This document shows, piece by piece, positions 6,667 through 9,800 of a stretch of 9,800 nucleotides of DNA. Each line of letters starts with the position of its first letter. Within the stretch, counting starts at the first letter, position 1. Both the position numbers and the translations under genes were made by a program. Below the pieces are notes generated by a model. That model made no database searches, had not been told where the DNA came from, and was given only the letters and a program-made list of their open reading frames with translations. The DNA lies in the NCBI GenBank assembly GCA_002470695.1, contig DKNM01000139.1, forward strand, positions 899-10,698. Direction: 5' to 3'. Source of the stretch: Candidatus Neomicrothrix sp. UBA7388. Its GTDB lineage: Bacteria > Actinomycetota > Acidimicrobiia > Acidimicrobiales > Poriferisodalaceae.

Positions 6667-7935
6667 GTGACCGAAAGGCCTTCTACACGCGAAATGGCGC
6701 CGCTAACAGAACTTGGCGAGCGAGTTTCCAACGCGTCCGAAGTGTTAGCCCGTAGCTCCTCAGAGCAAAAAAATGAAGCCTTAGTTTGCGCCGCCGATGC
6801 GCTTATGGCCGCTAGTTCTGAAATATTGCATTCAAACTCTGTCGATGTGATCCGAGCTGAAGAGTCTGGGACCTCGGCAACGGTAATTGATCGCTTACGG
6901 TTGGACGAGAGTCGAGTTGAGGCGATGGCAGGCGGCCTTCGGCAACTGCTCGAATTGTCAGACCCCATCGGGAGAGTGCTGGAGTGCTGGAGTCGCCCCA
7001 ACGGTTTAGAGATAAGGAAAGTCAGTGTTCCCCTAGGCGTTGTAGCGATCATCTACGAGAACCGGCCGAATGTAACAAGCGACGCGTTTGGTCTCTGTCT
7101 CAAGTCGGGAAATGCCGCATTTCTGAGGGGGTCTTCCGGCGCGATTGACTCCAATATCGCGATTGCCAGAGCTCTTCGTAAGGGCCTAGCAGCGGCGGGG
7201 CTCCCAGAGGACGCTGCCGTTTTGGTCACGGATGTTTCGCACGAAGCCGCAGTGAAGTTCATGCAGCTTCGCGAACATATCGATTGCCTCATTCCTCGAG
7301 GAGGCCCAGCACTCATTAGTTCGGTGCTTGAAAACGCAACGGTCCCTTATGTGATTGACGGTGACGGAAATTGCCACGTTTATGTGGACAAGGCTGCAGA
7401 CCTTGATTTAGCTACTGACGTAGTCGTAAATGCAAAGATGCAACGACCGTCGGTCTGTAATGCTGCTGAATCTCTAGTGGTTCATTCGGAAATAGCGGAA
7501 CAATTTCTTCCCCGCGTAGCGAAAGCGTTAACTGGCGTGGAGTTGGTCGGAGATGAACGAGCTCGGAATCTGGTGTCGAGTATTGCCGCAGCTACTAATG
7601 AGGACTGGTTTACCGAATACTTGGATTTAAAAATGAGTGTCCGGGTCGTAGATTCTCTTGATGAGGCCATAAGCCATGTGAACACCCACGGCACTGGTCA
7701 CAGCGAGGCAATAATCAGCGCGGACAACGTCGCGACTGAAGAGTTTGCACATAGAGTCGATGCAGCCGCCGTTCTAGTCAATACATCAACTAGGTTCGTA
7801 GACGGCGAAGAATTTGGTTTCGGAGCTGAGATAGGAATCAGTACGCAAAAGCTTCATGCACGAGGCCCTATGGGGCTTCAACAATTAACAACTACTAAGT
7901 ACATCGTGAATGGGCAGGGTCAGACTCGTGGATGA
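6667..7935 (+). CDS. proA: Gamma-glutamyl phosphate reductase
   Basis: Reduces glutamyl 5-phosphate to glutamate 5-semialdehyde with NADPH, the second step of proline synthesis. The 422-residue protein has the family length and the aldehyde dehydrogenase-like fold. Conserved blocks: YENRPNVTSDAFGLCLKSGN (130-149), AAFLRGSSGAIDSN (150-163), DCLIPRGG (206-213), the catalytic loop KMQRPSVCNAAESLVVH (257-273) with Cys264 as nucleophile, then VNTSTRFVDGEEFGFGAEIG (371-390) and ISTQKLHARGPMGLQQLTTT (391-410). An in-frame TAG at 6655 limits the start to GTG 6667 or ATG 6694; the ATG version (413 residues) also fits the family. I prefer the GTG because of the nearby TAGTCT. The gene lies 53 bases after proB, a larger gap than within the other pairs. 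The MoxR gene follows after 34 bases. Confidence 0.96.
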   Translation: MTERPSTREMAPLTELGERVSNASEVLARSSSEQKNEALVCAADALMAASSEILHSNSVDVIRAEESGTSATVIDRLRLDESRVEAMAGGLRQLLELSDPIGRVLECWSRPNGLEIRKVSVPLGVVAIIYENRPNVTSDAFGLCLKSGNAAFLRGSSGAIDSNIAIARALRKGLAAAGLPEDAAVLVTDVSHEAAVKFMQLREHIDCLIPRGGPALISSVLENATVPYVIDGDGNCHVYVDKAADLDLATDVVVNAKMQRPSVCNAAESLVVHSEIAEQFLPRVAKALTGVELVGDERARNLVSSIAAATNEDWFTEYLDLKMSVRVVDSLDEAISHVNTHGTGHSEAIISADNVATEEFAHRVDAAAVLVNTSTRFVDGEEFGFGAEIGISTQKLHARGPMGLQQLTTTKYIVNGQGQTRG

Positions 7936-7969
7936 TCCAATACCCGGTACCTGACAAGGAGACACCTAA

Positions 7970-8851
7970 ATGGGCGAGACAATGTTCGGAGACCTCGCGT
8001 CTGTCCGTGATGGATTAAAAGACGTCGATTACCTGGCGGATGATGGTATTGCTAGCGTCGTCTTTCTAGCGGAGAAATTGGGGAAACCAGTTCTCGTGGA
8101 AGGTCCTGCGGGTACCGGCAAAACGGAGCTGGCTAAATCGGTCGCTGCCATGACAGATGCTCGCCTAATTCGACTCCAGTGCTATGAGGGACTGGATGAG
8201 GCGAAAGCTCTGTATGAGTGGAACTACAAAAAACAACTTCTTCGTATACAGGCAGATCGAGGAAATGATGCAAATAACGAAGATTGGGCTGACCTACAAG
8301 ACGACATCTTCAACGACGAATTTCTCTTGACCCGACCCCTCTTGGAAGCAATCACTGCGGAGGAACGGGTGGTGCTCCTCATCGACGAAGTCGATCGAGT
8401 TGAAATTGAAACTGAAGCGCTGCTTTTGGAAATTCTCTCTGACTACCAAGTCTCTATTCCCGAGTTGGGAACTATCGAAGCAAAGCAAATCCCGATTGTG
8501 TTTCTTACGTCGAATAACACCAGGGAGCTTTCCGAGGCCCTTAAGCGACGGTGCCTATTTCTGCATATCGACTACCCGCAGCTTGAGCGAGAAAAAGAAA
8601 TTGTCTTAACCAAAGTAGATGGCATCAGCGACAATCTCGCTGAGCAAGTTGCACGAATCGTGCGATCGATCCGGCAGATTGAACTCAAGAAGAGCCCCTC
8701 GGTTTCCGAAACACTCGACTGGGCCCGAACCCTCGTGCTGTTGGGTGTCGAGAGTATCGACGTGGAGCAAGCTAAAGAATCACTGCATATTCTCCTTAAA
8801 TACCAGTCAGATATTGAGAAGGCTGCTAAGGAATTGACAGTCGAAGGATAA
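7970..8851 (+). CDS. MoxR-family AAA+ ATPase, CoxD-like
   Basis: A 293-residue AAA+ ATPase of the MoxR type. Walker A GPAGTGKT (45-52), Walker B VVLLIDEVD (134-142), sensor 1 TSNNTRE (180-186), arginine-finger region ALKRRC (190-195), and a sensor 2-like SPSVSETLDWAR (242-253). The block LEILSDYQVSIPELGTI (153-169) and LFLHIDYP (196-203) are typical of CoxD-like members that act with a VWA partner. Such pairs remodel or insert metals into client enzymes; CoxD/CoxE of carbon monoxide dehydrogenase is the best-known case. No client gene is visible here, so the substrate is unknown. The start at ATG 7970 has an excellent AAGGAG (7956-7961) eight bases upstream; an in-frame ATG at 7982 is less well placed. 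An acidic, hydrophilic stretch (about 95-116) sits between Walker A and Walker B. Family call is firm; the symbol is left blank because the client is not known. Confidence 0.92.
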   Translation: MGETMFGDLASVRDGLKDVDYLADDGIASVVFLAEKLGKPVLVEGPAGTGKTELAKSVAAMTDARLIRLQCYEGLDEAKALYEWNYKKQLLRIQADRGNDANNEDWADLQDDIFNDEFLLTRPLLEAITAEERVVLLIDEVDRVEIETEALLLEILSDYQVSIPELGTIEAKQIPIVFLTSNNTRELSEALKRRCLFLHIDYPQLEREKEIVLTKVDGISDNLAEQVARIVRSIRQIELKKSPSVSETLDWARTLVLLGVESIDVEQAKESLHILLKYQSDIEKAAKELTVEG

Positions 8852-8855
8852 GTCA

Positions 8856-9800
8856 ATGCTGGATCTTATGAGCGGGTTCGTGGTCGAACTCAGAAATGCT
8901 GGGCTGCCGGTATCTCTGACCGAAAATCTTGACGCCATGGAAGCTGTAAAACACATACCTATCGAAGACCGGGATGCATTTAAGTACGCGCTTGCGACGA
9001 CGTTGGTGAAGAACGAGCAGCACTGGAAAGCTTTCGAGACAGTATTCGAGGTTTATTTTTCTCTGCGGGGTCCTGAATACAACGTTCTAGATGAGGATGG
9101 TGAAATCGACGAAAACTCGCTCGAAGAGTGGATGTCCCAGCAGATGCGCGGAATGGGAGGTCAAGGGTCTTCCGAGGACATGAGTCCCGAAGAGATAGCA
9201 GAAATGTTGTTTCGGGCCTTAATGAATGCGGACGAAGCGATGATGGCGGCAATGGCTCGGGCAGCCGTTACTCAATTCGCTGGTATGGAGCCCGGCCGTC
9301 CAGTTGGTGGCACCTACTATCTCTACAGAACGCTCCGCAATCTCGACCTCGACGGGATGATGGATCGACTTATGGAGGAGTCGCAAGGTAAATCTGACGG
9401 AGATATGACACCTTTGCAAGAGCGACTTGAGCGTGAGGAGTTCGAAAATCGAATAGAGGACTTGAAGCGCGAAATTGAGGCTGAAATTCGGCGAAGGTTA
9501 GTCGCAGATCGCGGGGTCGAAGCAATGGCGAAAACCCTTCGTAAACCGCTTCCGGAAGATGTCGATTTTATGCACGCGTCGCGTGAAGAGATGGCAAACA
9601 TCCGCAAAGCTATACAGCCTTTGACCCGTAAGCTTGCTGCTCGATTAGCTCGGAAGCGTAAACATAAGCGTCGCGGACCTCTCGATTTCCGAGCCACGGT
9701 CCGTCAGTCTCTTAGTTATGGAGGGGTGCCCGCCGAGCCTCGCTTTAGGAATCCTCGCCCAAACAAACCGGAACTTGTTGTTGTGGCCGATATCTCGGGT
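8856..9800 (+). CDS. CoxE-like VWA domain protein (5' part)
   Basis: An open frame of 315 codons from ATG 8856 runs off the window edge without a stop. AAGGA at 8844-8848, inside the end of the MoxR gene, lies seven bases ahead, and the start is only four bases past the MoxR stop, so the two are probably translationally coupled. The N-terminal half fits the CoxE family: SGFVVELRNAGLPVSLTENL (6-25) and HWKAFETVFEVYF (56-68). A Met- and acid-rich segment (about 85-135) is followed by a charged helix, probably coiled coil (about 184-215), and a basic patch ARKRKHKRRGPLDFR (265-279). The last residues, ELVVVADISG (306-315), are the beginning of the VWA domain, with D312 and S314 opening the DxSxS metal-binding (MIDAS) motif. 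The rest of the VWA domain is outside the window. Likely partner of the MoxR ATPase; client unknown. Confidence 0.9.
   Translation, partial: MLDLMSGFVVELRNAGLPVSLTENLDAMEAVKHIPIEDRDAFKYALATTLVKNEQHWKAFETVFEVYFSLRGPEYNVLDEDGEIDENSLEEWMSQQMRGMGGQGSSEDMSPEEIAEMLFRALMNADEAMMAAMARAAVTQFAGMEPGRPVGGTYYLYRTLRNLDLDGMMDRLMEESQGKSDGDMTPLQERLEREEFENRIEDLKREIEAEIRRRLVADRGVEAMAKTLRKPLPEDVDFMHASREEMANIRKAIQPLTRKLAARLARKRKHKRRGPLDFRATVRQSLSYGGVPAEPRFRNPRPNKPELVVVADISG

Noticed and set aside
9323..9697. Antisense open frame of 124 codons opposite the VWA gene
   Set aside because: It is a Ser/Arg-rich shadow of the charged coiled-coil region on the + strand, where the CoxE-like frame is clear.

Overview
The window is a dense run of core housekeeping genes, all on the + strand, with no mobile element, CRISPR array, rRNA or tRNA that I could see. 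The order is: radical SAM protein (3' part), DUF2344 protein, RNase E/G, L21 (rplU), L27 (rpmA), Obg GTPase, proB, proA, MoxR-type ATPase, CoxE-type VWA protein (5' part). The first eight genes in this order are typical of Actinomycetota. The roughly 50% GC by eye, the extended basic N-terminus of RNase E/G, and a MoxR/CoxE pair behind proA make me think of an uncultivated, possibly aquatic, Acidimicrobiia-like actinobacterium. That placement is an inference from gene order and protein style, not a measured phylogeny.

Layout. Positions 1-783 hold the C-terminal 260 residues of a TIGR03960-type radical SAM protein. Its usual partner domain, DUF2344 (TIGR03936), follows as a separate gene (835-1557) behind a 9-bp hairpin that contains its ribosome binding site. 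RNase E/G (1580-3403) has an intact catalytic core but ends just before the expected zinc-link. After a 194-base gap come rplU and rpmA, one base apart (3598-4162). A 99-base gap leads to obg (4262-5497), closely followed by proB (5522-6613). A 53-base gap leads to proA (6667-7935). The MoxR ATPase (7970-8851) and VWA protein (8856 to the window edge) follow with strong ribosome binding sites and almost no gap between them.

How the genes work together. RNase E/G, L21, L27 and Obg belong to RNA turnover and large-subunit assembly or function. ProB and ProA catalyse the first two steps of proline synthesis from glutamate. The MoxR/VWA pair resembles CoxD/CoxE-type chaperone pairs that remodel a client complex, but no client gene is visible here.

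A pattern worth attention: the three genes that begin a putative transcription unit after a gap (rplU, obg, proA) have a weak Shine-Dalgarno or none, and each has a TANNNT hexamer 6-9 bases before its start codon. The six other genes with a visible start have a recognisable Shine-Dalgarno and no such hexamer. This suggests leaderless transcripts and the units [radical SAM-DUF2344-rne], [rplU-rpmA], [obg-proB] and [proA-moxR-VWA]. I did not find a clear candidate for an entirely new biological system. The best leads are the RNase E/G without a zinc-link, the hairpin-masked start of the DUF2344 gene, and the leaderless-start pattern.
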